Shown one piece after another: positions 36,261-47,615 of a DNA stretch of 64,000 nt; the stretch's first letter is position 1; each line of letters opens with the position of its first letter. The notes under the pieces were generated by a model. It was given only the letters and a program-made list of their open reading frames with translations. It made no database searches and was not told where the DNA came from. Origin of the DNA: Siphonodentalium dalli (lineage: Eukaryota; Mollusca; Scaphopoda; Gadilida; Siphonodentaliidae); the NCBI GenBank assembly GCA_032622095.1, contig CP136061.1, positions 238,934,609 through 238,998,608 on the forward strand, given 5' to 3'. A program made the translations under genes and the position numbers.

Positions 36261-36470
36261 TACAATAATGCCCTAAGTAATCGACTCCTTAACCACAACA
36301 TAATTATGGGTAACTTTTCAGGATTTAGTCGGAAATATGGCTTGTTGCCATTCATCGGAAAGCTCTCAGCGAGAGCTTTCCGATGAATGGCAACAAGCCA
36401 TATTTCCGACTAAATCCTGAAACGGTACCCATAATTCTGCTGTGGTTAATTAATGGGTCGATTTACTGTA
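36261..36470. mobile_element. Family H pogo-like MITE
   Basis: It begins 'tacaataatgccctaagtaa' and ends 'gggtcgatttactgta'. It is a foldback with the centre 'gaaagctctcagcgagagct'. The right end is slightly rearranged. Confidence 0.75.
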
Positions 36471-36807
36471 TACTAAATACTCATTGATGAGTAGTTCCCT
36501 TATGAAATGTTCAGATAATAAGTTCAATAACCGACCATAGGTCAATTGAACCCTTTCTATACTAAATACTCATTGATGAGTTGTTCCCTTAGGAAATGTT
36601 TAGATAATAAGTTCAACAAACGACCATAGGCCGTTTGTTGAACTTATTATCTGAACATTTCCTTCCAATAAATAGGACTCATTCTGTAATTGTATAATCT
36701 GTCATCTGCTTATTTTTCCTGAAAACCCCTCCAGATGAATAATAGACTATTCCAATGTATACTGTTATAACTGAGCGAGAGAATCAATTTAGTATAGAAA
36801 GGGTTAA
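36471..36807. mobile_element. Family D MITE with a partial tandem copy
   Basis: A partial left end (about 36474-36545) is followed by a nearly complete copy beginning 'tgaaccctttctatactaaa' (36547) and ending 'tatagaaagggttaa'. The complete copy has the hairpin 'agttcaacaaacgaccatag' / 'gtttgttgaacttattatct'. Confidence 0.75.
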
Positions 36808-36885
36808 CAGGAGAAATAAAAAGCATTTAGATGACCTCATTATTTAGAGAATTTGGAAAATAAATTATGAAGATTAACTTGTGAG

Positions 36886-37148
36886 TTAGCCCTTCAATGA
36901 CTGGAGCTTCCTGAAGTTTTGCGAGAACCCTGTGCCAATGCATTCTCTTATATATGTGAGTCTCCCATAGGGCACCTCGCATATATAACAGAATGCATTG
37001 GCCTAACAATATATACCTTAACCTTGTAAGCCAGTGCATTCGCTTATATATTCGAGGCTCCCTATGGGAGACTCGCATATATAAGCGAATGCACTGGCAC
37101 AGGATCTTTAATGATGCACCAGCGCTGCTCCCATCATGAAAAGGTTAA
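36886..37148. mobile_element. Family C MITE, reverse orientation
   Basis: It begins 'ttagcccttcaatgactgga' and ends 'cccatcatgaaaaggttaa'. It has two palindromes; the second carries 'cgcttatat' on both arms, a compensated change that keeps the hairpin. Confidence 0.75.
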
Positions 37149-37641
37149 AAAGGGGTTAATTCATGAAAGTTTATTTGACAATACTTAAATGTAATGCGGA
37201 TCAATATATTTCCAACAATGGGAGTAGCCAAGTTTTTTACTGGAATTCCAAAGTCTAAAAATAGCAAAGCTCCGCCTACTTGAAATAGTATGATCTCTGT
37301 GGCAGTGATCTTTTGTGTACTTACAGAAGGGCACTGTGTGAAGTTTGATTGCAACATAATCATTTGAACACGACTCAAATTTCTTTCCTTGAGTGTGAAC
37401 TGATCACTCAGAATGAAGTCTTATTTTTCTCGTCATTTTTGTCTCTATGTCACATGACCTCAATCAATAATCAAAAAATGTTCAGCATTCAGGGGAGAGT
37501 CATGTAATGTGAACAGTTTGAGAAGAGCTAAATATAGATTCTCTCTTCCTTGTTAAATTAATAAAGATGTATTCAGGGTCTCATATCTCCATTTACAACA
37601 ACAACATAAATTTATTTTAACAATTCTGCTTTATTTTTTGT
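37149..37641. other. Nothing recognised
   Basis: About 490 bp of A/T-rich sequence with no recognised repeat or gene. The - strand open frame at 37145-37378 shows no known domain. Confidence 0.35.
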
Positions 37642-37776
37642 TTAACGCTTTCAGTGCCAAGTCCGATTTTTCATATTTCCTTGATCATTTTTCAAATTTA
37701 TTGATCAATAAATTTGAAAAATGATCAAGGAAATATGGGTTGATACAAAAATCGGACTTGGCAGTGAAAGGGTTAA
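37642..37776. mobile_element. Family E TTAA-type MITE, short form
   Basis: It begins TTAACGCTTTCAGTGCCAAG and ends 'cttggcagtgaaagggttaa'. It is a foldback like 31176-31359 but with a shorter centre and a deletion in the left arm. Confidence 0.8.
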
Positions 37777-37923
37777 AACAAAATATGACATTTAAACTGG
37801 ACCTATAAATACCAATTAAAGATTACCAATTTATTAGTGAAAAAAGTAACAAAGCAGTTTTTGGCATCACGCTAAATCATTGAACCTGTATGAAATAAAT
37901 GCATGGAAAATTCAATTCAAACA

Positions 37924-38079
37924 AAACAGAATTATGGGTAACTTTTCAGGATTTAGTCGGAAATATGGCTTGTTGAGCTTTCCGATGAATGGCAACAAGC
38001 CATATTTCCGACTAAATCCTGAAAAGTTACCCATAATTCTGCTGTGGTTAAGGAGTCCATTACTTAGGGCATTACTGTA
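37924..38079. mobile_element. Family H pogo-like MITE, left end missing
   Basis: It starts inside the left arm (aacagaattatgggtaactt) and ends 'ttagggcattactgta'. A 38138-38165 scrap 'taaccctttcataactggag' next to it is a family C end. Confidence 0.7.
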
Positions 38080-38165
38080 TTTCTTGTAGCACTTCTTGTT
38101 CCAACCTTCAAAATAACAAGTATAATAGGACTTCTTTAACCCTTTCATAACTGGAGCTGGGTTAA

Positions 38166-39664
38166 ATAAATTTTTTTGGTTAAATAATTGTTCCGTCTGT
38201 GTTTGTTTGGGAACAATAATGCAATCGTGCTTTCAAAAGAAGTCTCATATAAACTTTGTTGTTGTTGGAAATGATGCATGGAAGAGATAAAGCATCTTAA
38301 TGATATCTAGATTTCAGTAGAGCATCTTTAATGATATTTAGATTTCAGTTGAGCATCTTTAATGATATGCAGATTTCAGTGTATTGACTATCTGATCTGA
38401 GAATATTCATTTGAAGGGATTTTTTTTTAAATGGCTATTTTTTCATATATTTATTTTACTCAGTTTTAAAGACTTATAGGGCTGCGAGACATGACACTAT
38501 TCATTCAGGCAAAATTCACTTGATTTCTCTGTTGAATGGGTTAATTCATTCAGTGAAGACAGGGTTAAAAGTCATGTTGTAGCATATATTTTAGATAAAA
38601 GAAGCCATTAATAGTGATGTATTTACAGATTCAATTAAAAGAATGTTGTTGTAATTGGTATTCCAGGAAGAGAGACTATCTAAAGCTTCATACTATCTCG
38701 CATATGTGGTGCATGTTACATGTTAACATTCATTTGCTGAAAAGCTGTGATGCCTCAGAATTTCAGTCTATTTTATTACAGTTCTATACACCTGTTTCTG
38801 CAAACAATACTTTCATTACCTCAATACAAACAGACAATAGTTTAACATATTTTTCTAAATAAAAAAATGGGTGCTAAAAGTTTATTTGGTCTTCACATGT
38901 GTTCTAATGTGATTTTCTAAACTGCTAAGACCCAATAACAAAATTTGATCTGTCTAAAATCAATGTTATGGTATGGGTGAATATTCTATTAGTGTGATAA
39001 CAACCAAACAAATTCACTGATTTGAACTCTTTTAAAAAGTATATCATAATAATATAAGGTGGGTCTTGTTTAGTACATTTTGGTTACAGTACATTAACAC
39101 TGAAGAATAGTGCTACACTATTTACGGAAGCAGCTGCATCATTTTTCAGAACCTTGTCAAAAACCATAAGCATACAGCACATAAAAAAATGGTATCATGG
39201 TTGTAATTACAGAATTACATTTCATGATATCGTTTGATGCGAGAGTTGTAAGAAGCGAGAATTTTGGAGCCTGAAAAGGACAATATGAGGCCATGAGAGG
39301 CAGTGAGTAGGTTACTTGTGGTCAAAATCGTCTACAGAATGATGAAGAGAAATGAATGCTATTTTACTTCTTTGTATGAATATTATAATTTATTTATATT
39401 TATTAAACAGATAATGTTATTCTAACATTGTATTTTTTATTTTGTCACATTGCGGCATCATATGCCATCCTTGTATGGGCAGCAATTTGGTCTAAAAATC
39501 TTTCAAATGAAAATCAGTAGGTGTTAAATGGAACAATCAATAAGTCAATTCAAAATAAATAGAAGTTGTTTCAAAATCAAAATATGGCAAACGAAAATCA
39601 ATGGCTGTCAAATAACAACCAATTTGTCAATTCCAAATAATAGAACTTGTTTCAAAATCAAAAC
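38166..39664. other. Nothing recognised
   Basis: About 1.5 kb. A short direct repeat 'atgatatttagatttcagt' / 'atgatatgcagatttcagt' occurs in 38300-38390. Direct repeats of 'ttgtttcaaaatcaaaa' occur in 39560-39665. No gene is supported. Confidence 0.4.
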
Positions 39665-39840
39665 TACAGTAATGCCCTAAATAATCGAATCCTCAACCAC
39701 AGCAGAATTAAGGGTAATTTTTCAGGATTTAGTGAGAGCTTTCCGGTGAATGGCAACAAGCCATATTTCCGACTAAATACTGAAAAATTACCCATAATTC
39801 TGCTGTGGTTAAGGAGTCAATTATTTAAGGTATTACTGTA
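39665..39840. mobile_element. Family H pogo-like MITE, shortened left arm
   Basis: It begins TACAGTAATGCCCTAAATAA and ends 'atttaaggtattactgta'. About 40 bp of the left arm beside the centre is missing. Confidence 0.75.
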
Positions 39841-40215
39841 CATCAAATGAAAATTGATAGAAGTCAAATAACAACCAATATATGGTGTATGAATTAATAG
39901 CCAGGACTCAACTTCACCCCACTAATTTTCTTCCTTAATGTCTCCTCTATTTTTTTTTTTCGGTTGTTAACATAAAAAGTGGCCATAGAGACTCCAGACA
40001 AGACCGGTTGGCGTCCATCATGGCGGCCATTTTGATTGATATGCACCAGGTCTCTTTGATCACCATTATAGTAAATATATAAATATATAATATCACATGC
40101 AGTTTTATTTTCAATTCGATTCTATGCTATTATAAATATACCACACTTACAAATTAGTAAATATCTTTGCGTGATTTTATTCATGTATCTTATCGAAGAG
40201 TCATTAACCCTTTAC

Positions 40216-41551
40216 CAGTGTTCACGCTGTCGGTAGCCAAATTAGCCAATGGCTAATCTTTTTCGAATTTGGCTAATAAAAATTTCATTTGGCTAAACTT
40301 TTTTTTACCCCAAATGGAGACTGAAAGCATGGAGTCAGAAAGCTAATTAATAAAAGCGCTCAATAGATCGACATTCAAGACGAAGTTAGGTGACGAAAGT
40401 ATTTCATTATTTTCGTACTTATGAAATATCGTTCCGTAACAGCAAAAGGTAAGCTCTAACAATTAGTGTACAGTAAACATACTTTTATTTCCAAATCTAA
40501 CATAAATTTTGGCAAGTGGGTTTTCAATTCTGTCATATGAACGATCCAGTCCGAAAATATCGATAGTGGGAATATATTGCCGACTGTACAAAGGGAAACC
40601 CGATCGCGGACAGTACAAAGGGAAACCCCATCGACAACTCTATCAACCAAGCGATCACACAGTGATATGCAATCATCTTTAGTTTTCACAAGACGGACAT
40701 TCAAAGACGCATGGACATTAAACCGACCGTGGTTGAATCATGACAATGTGAAGAAAGCAATATTTTGTAAAGTGTGCATTGACGCTGTTATATAAGCAAT
40801 TTGTTCGTAACAGGCTGTTTTAATCTGGAGAAAGATTACGTCACTCTGCACGAAACAGCAAAAGGTTATTATTTTACATTTAATCCCCTAATCCCCCATT
40901 GTCTGTCTGGTCACTCACGGGACTCCCGCACAATGCATGTTTATGATGACATTGTATTTATGACGGTCGAGGTTTATGAGCACCATGTGTAAGACAATAG
41001 CTTAATCAGCCAAATGTGAATCACGACAGATATTTTGTGGCTATTTGTTGTCAATACCGATACAGTCAAAATAATATGCATGCTTTTATGACAGATTGTA
41101 ATTTGATAATGGCGTAACAATATTAAGTTATTAGTTTCCAGATGTCACTTAGATATTTTCGCAAGGATAAATATTTAATGATTTAAACAAAAATATTGAT
41201 ATCAAACAAACAAATAATAACATTAAGAAGGACAATCCCGGGTTCCCCCCCCCCCCCCCCAAATCACTCTTTCACATAAAGATTAATAAATTTTTAATAA
41301 ATGATATATATATAAAAATACTTCTAGTTCATAAAAATTATTTAAATTATTGTGTATTTTACCTGTGTCTGTTAGATTTTACGTTTTAGTCATCAATTGT
41401 GAACCGACCAGAAAACGATGATTTAGTTTGGCCAAAGTTGTTTTTAATTTGGCCAAAAAACATTTGGCTAAAGTTTTTTTCATTTGGCTAATAAAATTTT
41501 CATTTGGCTAAACTTTTGGCCAAAGTTTTTTTCGGTCCAGCGTGAACACTG
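40216..41551 (+). mobile_element. Degenerate hAT element, 8-bp target duplication CCCTTTAC
   Basis: The terminal repeats CAGTGTTCACGCTG and CAGCGTGAACACTG are exact over 14 bp. CCCTTTAC stands directly before (40208-40215) and directly after (41552-41559). Multiple subterminal 'catttggctaa' repeats occur at both ends (40255-40300 and 41450-41515), as is common for transposase-binding sites. It contains a zinc-finger coding remnant (40577-40795) but no catalytic domain, and a poly-C run near 41247-41261. Confidence 0.88.
40577..40795 (+). pseudogene. hAT transposase N-terminal zinc-finger remnant
   Basis: The frame contains FKDAWTLNRPWLNHD followed by IFCKVC. The F-x3-W...PWL...FCxxC arrangement resembles the TTF-type zinc finger that precedes the catalytic core in many hAT transposases and related domesticated proteins. 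The frame stops soon after the CxxC (40796). No DDE or dimerisation region follows within the element. It is placed correctly inside hAT ends, which supports the reading. Confidence 0.6.
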
Positions 41552-41959
41552 CCCTTTACCCAACAAACCGGCCAAAACCGGCCAAATAAAGCTTCAACAG
41601 CCTAAAATATCTTCGGTCTGTCTCAATAGAACCATACAAATATGGATATCATTGGAACCGGCTCCTTGACCACATTGTGATGGTTACAGTTATGCCCTGT
41701 GCCAATGCATTCTCTTATATATGCGAGTCGACCATAGGTCGCCTCGCATATATAAGAGAATGCATTGGCCTAAAAAAAATCTTTTTTTACCATTTTTTCT
41801 TACATTCTTTAACAATTTTATAATTTTTAATGTGTTAAGCCAATGCATTCTCTTATATATGCGAGGCGACCTATGGTCGACTCGCATATATAAGAGAATG
41901 CATTGGCACAGGGCCCTTCTGTTGGGTAAAGGGTTAACGCACACAATGTGACCATAACA

Positions 41960-42640
41960 TGCATTCTTGGCTGGATATATTTGCCTGATACTGTAATGTC
42001 TGTTTCGAATCAGTGGGTGTTATTGCTATTATAATTCCACCCATGCATATATTTGTGAAGGAAACACACCGGCTAGGATTCACCCAATCCAAGATGGTTG
42101 CCAAAATGGCGACCATGAATTGAAAAAATCACTGATTTTCACATCAGTGAGCGTTATAGTCATGACAACTCAATCCATGCTTACTGTTGTGAGTAGGGAA
42201 TACTGCGGCGAAGTACTTTCCTTATCTCTCATCCAACAAAAATTTTCCAAAATGTTTTTTTTAAATCACAGAAAATCCATTATATTCACTTTAGTGTGCA
42301 TTATTGTCATTATATACATCCATCCATTCTTGCAGTTGAGTTGGGAATACTGAGGCGAAGTAATGACCTTACATCTCATCCAAGAAATTGTTTCCCAAAT
42401 CCAAGATGGCGGCTAAAATGTTGACAGAAATTTGAAAACATGCCAATATTCCTTTACTTTCTGACAATGGGCATTATTGTTATGCGAATTCTACCCATGT
42501 GGGTCTGTGTGGGTGGGAAATTTTGATAAGATGTATTAGTTTCAGTTTGGGCAATTGATACTCACAGCCAAGATGGCTGCCAAACCGGTGGCCCGAAATT
42601 GAAAATCTGTTGATATTTTCACAGATTAATTTCCACTTTT
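41960..42640. repeat. About four degenerate ~150-bp units with 'ccaagatggc' blocks
   Basis: Blocks 'aatccaagatgg', 'gggaatactg(c/a)ggcgaagta', 'cattattgtcat' and 'tctcatccaa' recur in order about four times. It is non-coding and resembles dispersed animal repeats with internal periodicity. Confidence 0.55.
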
Positions 42641-43603
42641 GTCATGATATCGATATGAATAAACGAAATGGTACATAAATCATCTATCGGTTCCTATTAA
42701 AATGACTTCAAACACATATCATAGCTAGTAGCCACCTGGAAGCACGAATACCGATAATTAATAATAGAGATGTGGCATTTCAAAATCCATCACCTCCCGT
42801 AAGTGCTAATAATGGCCATATATAACCATAGATCCATAGAATATTCATATTATGACTTGCAAGATTCAGAATATTTAACTGAGTATCGGTTCTGATTATC
42901 CACATTCCATCTCTTTGTCTGATTAATCTAGCTTGATCGCACCATCAAAGTATTCAACACTTCCTGGGAGAAGGTTCTCTCTAATCAGAATGTTTTCAAA
43001 CAATGTATTTTCCATTGTCTAGCTCACAATTTTCCTACAAAAGTGGCACAATCGTTATTTGTTATGCAAGATTTCCCCATGATAGTATTTGGTATAATTC
43101 ATCTGCTAAATATGGGATTTGTGTGTCATCTTGAACTAGAAAGGCATACGGATGATAAGTATACTAGCCACTTTCAGAAGGTCATTTATTACATATCTAT
43201 CAATGTAATTCGCATGATCGCACAAGTTTCCAGGCGTGTGATAATTCTCCGAATCGCACTAGTGCAATCTGTCGACGGAACTATTTCATCCAGTGTTGTT
43301 AGACTGGTTCTCACCGTTACTATTTTTACTTTTTCAATCACGACAATAAAGAAACAATAAGTGAACAATCGATGAGATGATTCATTCAAGTAGTTTCATT
43401 TCAAGAATATGTTTGTCTAGGCACAGAATTTAATTTCAAAAGCATCATTAAAGATGGGTCAAGGTCACTTGCGGATAGATTGTTGCGTTAACCCTAAATT
43501 GTCTAATTGTTGCGTTAACCCTAAACTCAATTAAGTTCACATTTTCTGTACCGGAGATGTACGATTGTGAATCAACTTACTATGATACGGAGATATGTAA
43601 TAA
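42641..43603. other. Nothing recognised
   Basis: About 960 bp. The + strand open frame 43043-43360 (hydrophobic C-terminus) overlaps a - strand frame and has no recognisable domain. A 21-bp direct repeat 'ttgcgttaaccctaaa' plus neighbours lies at 43483-43530. Confidence 0.35.
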
Positions 43604-43775
43604 AAATAGAACCGCATGAGTGTCTGGATTTTGACGAATTATCGCACTCGATTTGTTGGCGGAACGCGATAGATACCTCTCGTGCGTGACTGCGTCCCGC
43701 ACTCGAGGTATCGCTCTGCCAACAAATCTTGTGCGATAATTTCGTCAAAATCCAGACACTCTTGCGGTTCTATCT
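43604..43775. mobile_element. Foldback element of about 170 bp
   Basis: The arm 'agtgtctggattttgacgaa' with 'ttatcgcac' is matched by 'ttcgtcaaaatccagacact' preceded by 'gtgcgataa'. The outer ends 'agaaccgca' / 'tgcggttct' extend the pairing, as do inner blocks around 'tacctctcgtgcg' / 'cgcactcgaggta'. The superfamily is unknown. Confidence 0.7.
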
Positions 43776-44189
43776 ATGTCTATCTACATCTTTCTCAGCC
43801 CTCATGGGGCTAACCACATATACGCCTAATGATCTTCCAAGTTAGCTAGCGACTTCTTAATAGATGGTTCGTCAATTCACAAACCCAGCAAATACATTGA
43901 CGCACCTGGACAACTCTGATAGTATTTTGAAGGTTGCTAGCTTTTCTCATTCCCTTGGACGGATGCCTCTCTAATGCCATAGGAGATCATAATGTACCCA
44001 CACTTCTTGACCGTGATCCTAAGCAATCTTTGTGACATCCATCAGCCATCTAACCAAAGAGCTCGCAGCAGAGAAGAACACGCGGGACTAGTTTGTGGAT
44101 ATGTGTAATGGATAGTGGACCTCAATCTGCGCTGCCCGTACACCAGGTGTACTAGTATGTATCAGATATAAAATCTCATGCATGTTTTT

Positions 44190-44890
44190 CTGTGTGATAA
44201 GATTGTAATTCCACATCCATTGCAAAGCCATTCTGTATCAACTGGATCAGGTGTTTACCTTTGCTTGCGTAATACTATGCTAGCCTTCCCCAGAACTGGT
44301 GTATATATAGTCTAAAAGACGATGTCTTGGATAGTTTGGTGGTATGTCATTCAATGAATGAACGTTTGCGTTATTATGATCCTCGCGTGGGATTAGATGT
44401 CAGTGCGATGGCGTACATGTATTTATTCAAGAAAATTGGTGCATTTATTTCACTATGTTTGTGTCAAGAACAAGTTATAGTCTCGACAGCAATGGCTGTG
44501 CACGTTGGGGGAATCATTCAAAGGTCGAACATGAGATGTGCCAATATGATCCCACAGGATAGCTTAGAAGATTGTTATTATGTCTCTGACACATAATCGG
44601 AATGGTGGTGTTGCCAAGAAAACACTCGGTGTGCCAACATGTGTTGAACTGATTATAAGATCTCATCAATGCAACATTCATCTAACTTTTCGTTGCATTG
44701 AACATGTCATTCAGATTTTCTTGAACCATACTGACCACTACCCCGCATTAGGATGATAACAATGCATACCTTCTCTCTTTGAATGACATATCACCAAACT
44801 ATCAAAGTCATTGTCTTTAAGACTACATGCCTGATCCGGTTGATTCAGAATGGCTTCCAAATTGGTATGAAAAAGACACATCTTAGCACA
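44190..44890. pseudogene. Two inverted copies of one coding-like fragment
   Basis: The + strand at 44225-44395 and the - strand at 44745-44870 both read as D-S-L-V-(V/I)-C-H-S followed by a basic segment with tyrosine (YYDP on +, CYHP on -). Both start from an 'agccattctg...caac.ggatcagg' block. The + copy has about 60 bp extra between the blocks. A 30-bp tandem duplication (44928-44975) lies near the - copy. The family is not recognised. It could be fragments of a gene or transposon carried in opposite directions. Confidence 0.45.
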
Positions 44891-45495
44891 CAAAGAAAGC
44901 AACACCAAGCATGGGATCCTGCCTGTATCTGAACATACTCCTGATGAGATCCTGCCTGTATCTGAACATACTCCTGATGTAGTGATGGTGAAATAGCTGT
45001 AGTTTGTTTTAATTCTTATAATTATGTTTAGTGTATTCATCCAGGGGAGGTCTTTGATTCTGTGTTGGAGTTTGTGCAGCTCGACTCCATTTGATATGTG
45101 GGCTCTCTGCTTATAACATCACTGTAGAGGGCTATTAAAATGACATAAAACCCAGAGACACCTCCTGGGCTATGCAGGGGTGTCGGCCTTACTGCGCTGA
45201 TGAATTCATATGTACCTCATTGGGGAACATTTGTGTGATGTCAGTGTAATGTTTTGAATGCACCATTCATCATATATCTTAGTGCCAATCTTATGACTCT
45301 TCATTCATAAATAAGTTCATAAATATTTTAAGTCAAATACCAGTAACTCTGGTAATGCCCCTTACCGAAATCACAAGCCCTTGGTAAGCATTCAGGAAGG
45401 ATTCGAATGCTTACAAATGAAGACTTAAATGAATGCTTATCTCGATCAATGCAATGGGCCAGTTACAGGCAAAATAAGCACTCGAAACAGAATTT

Positions 45496-45714
45496 AGCCC
45501 TCAATAGGGCCGACTTATTTAAATGAGCTAAGCACTCCCATAAGCACTCGAAAGCTTATTAAGCCTTCGAATGTTTAGCTCATTTAAATAAGTCGGCCCT
45601 ATTGAGGGCTTGTTGGTTCCCGTAAGCACTCGAATGCTAAATAAGACTTCATAATTTGCATATAAGGCTTCGAAAGGCTTATATTTAAGGCTTCGAAGCC
45701 TTATATGCAAATGA
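45496..45714. repeat. Two adjacent palindromes
   Basis: The first (45496-45610) has long arms 'agccctcaatagggccgact' against 'agtcggccctattgagggct'. The second (45653-45712) has arms 'atttgcatataaggcttcg' against 'cgaagccttatatgcaaat'. The shared 'taagcactcgaa' and 'aaggcttcgaa' motifs suggest one decayed foldback family. Confidence 0.7.
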
Positions 45715-45822
45715 TGAAGGCTTATATGAAGCCTTACGGACCATGTCTCGAATCCTTAAATTGGTCCCCGAATGCTAAAGATTATGGTGAAATGATGGCC
45801 TGTTTCCATAGAGTTACCTATA

Positions 45823-46493
45823 CGATTGTCAGACGATTGGGACCTTGGACGATTGGGACCTCGGCGATTGGGACCTTGGACGATTGGGACCTCGGACTAT
45901 TGGGACCTTGAGTCAGGACGATTGGGACCTTGAGTCAGGACGATTGGGACCTTGAGTAATTGCTTTCTTCAGTTATATATAAGAAATTATAAGCTCTCAA
46001 TGCAATGGATTTTCAAAATATTTCCAGGGGGAAGAACATACCCCCACCATCAGCAGGGAGTCACCCCCCCTCCCAAACCTTCCTCCGCTCAGGCCTGTAG
46101 GATATGCCTTCGGAATATCATTGCCCAAAAACAGGTGTCCCCAAAAACACACCAATCCTCTGGGCTCCAGCCACGTTGCCTTGAAATAATCCATAAAGGT
46201 TACCATCTGATGTGCATCTAATCAGCGGTGATCCCATTTAGCAATAACAACTTACAAGGAACTTACTAACACTAACCCAGTGTACTAATTATTTAATAGG
46301 AACGTATAAATGAAATATAAACGTATAAACATATATTAACTTGAATAAGGTCCCAATCGTCTTGACTCAAGGTCCCAATCGTCCGAGGTCCCAATCGTCC
46401 AAGGTCCCAATCGTCCCGAGGTCCCAATCGTCCAACTTAAGGTCCCAATCGTCCAAGGTCCCAATCGTCCAAGGTCCCAATCGTCTGGATACC
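45823..46493. mobile_element. Element with inverted minisatellite ends
   Basis: The left end is about eight copies of a 15-19-bp unit (gacgattgggacctt and variants, 45830-45957). The right end is about nine copies of the complement (aaggtcccaatcgtcc, 46347-46486). ACCTATA precedes (45816-45822) and follows (46494-46500), a possible 7-bp duplication. The central 390 bp include 'tcaggcctgtaggatatgcc', which resembles the interior of the element starting at about 63616. There is no transposase. Confidence 0.65.
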
Positions 46494-46496
46494 ACC

Positions 46497-46610
46497 TATA
46501 CTGCTAGTCCAACTCTTCCCGTACTAAAGCCGGCTAAGATATTGGGATGGAAGTGCCGGTCTTTAGTCCGAGATCGCGTGCATAGCCTTCTCAATCTTAT
46601 GACACGAGTT
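46497..46610. repeat. Left arm of an inverted repeat around the LTR element
   Basis: 'gtactaaagccggctaagat' and 'gtctttagtccg' here are found as complements at 55213-55312, on the far side of the LTR retrotransposon. The two arms may be ends of an older element of about 1.4 kb, into which the LTR element inserted. Confidence 0.5.
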
Positions 46611-47291
46611 ACGCCCAGGATCTGTGGCGGGAATCTGTGGTGTATTTTACTCGATTTACCTAACAAAGCAATACATGATGCTATATACGTCGGAAAGAGT
46701 GACATATTATGGTCAGAATGGTGTATAATAATCTAACTTTAATGTTAAATTACACATAGAATATTCCGGTTGATTGCCATGCACAAACATCGTTGTTTTT
46801 TCTGTTTGTTTACTTAACTGAAAGCCGAACTCAGGTTCCGAAGAACTTCGGCATTGTCCGGTGTTTGTTCTGAGTATTCTAGTTTCCGTTTCTATATATA
46901 GCGCGAGGTTTTCCGAACAAAATAGCGAAAACCGATCGCCGCAAAGTCCAGTTTCCAATGTGCTTTGAGAACAATTCCCGCACTAAAAACTTAATGACAT
47001 AATGGAGGATCAGAAAGGTAGTTTTGTTGACAATTTTCGCAAGCAACTTGTCAAAATTGGAGCAAATTAGAACTCTTGTGTCTGACTTGCCATGCGTGTG
47101 ATTTTCATCCATGTGCATTTTGACTTTTGTGTTGATAAAATAATCGGAGAACCGAATCACACAGTTTCGAAATATAGTTCTTCCGTTTTAGTGGGACTTT
47201 TCAAACTTAAGGTTAAAAATTTATACAAATTTTGTTTGATTTTTTGTGTGCTTAACAAGAGCAGTATATTGCTCTGTTCGCTTAGTATATA

Positions 47292-47606
47292 TGTTATAAT
47301 TATGGGCTATTGTGCAACATTGTGAATAATTATACATGAAGTGCAAGTGTGAAATAATACCTTTTAATAATACAGCAATAGAAATACACGATGTTGTCAA
47401 TAGGTTGGTTTGGATTCAAGTGATGGGTTTCCGTCAGCCTCGTCATCTCGTGAACTTCCGGCTATCTTCGGGCATCCTCGGTGGTCTCCGGATTCTCCCG
47501 TATCTTCGCTCCAATATCGCTATATTGGAGCCGTTTGCCGAGAAGCATCTATTTGATACAGGTTTTACTCTACCAGGCCTAACTATTAAAACCCATAAAT
47601 ACAACA
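47292..47606 (-). repeat. 3' LTR
   Basis: 315 bp, TG...CA bounded in both readings. Compared with the 5' LTR, I see four mismatches, all between 47307 and 47319, and none in the other 285 bp. Confidence 0.85.
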
Positions 47607-47615
47607 CTCTTCCCC
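47607..47615 (-). other. Polypurine tract
   Basis: On the - strand, 'ggggaagag' stands directly before the 3' LTR, preceded by 'aaaat'. This is the expected position for the primer of plus-strand DNA synthesis. Confidence 0.7.

Larger units (their letters stand above)
40204..41937. mobile_element. Family B TTAA-type MITE split by a hAT element
   Basis: The left 12 bp (TTAACCCTTTAC) are separated from the rest (41552-41937, CCCTTTACCCAACAAACC to 'ggtaaagggttaa') by the 1336-bp hAT element. The rest is collinear with 31884-32283, with two palindromes and a slightly shorter spacer. Confidence 0.85.

Noticed and set aside
43043-43389. Overlapping frames of about 105 (+) and 66 (-) codons.
   Set aside because: They have no recognisable domain, no splice context and mutual overlap. 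Chance is likely.
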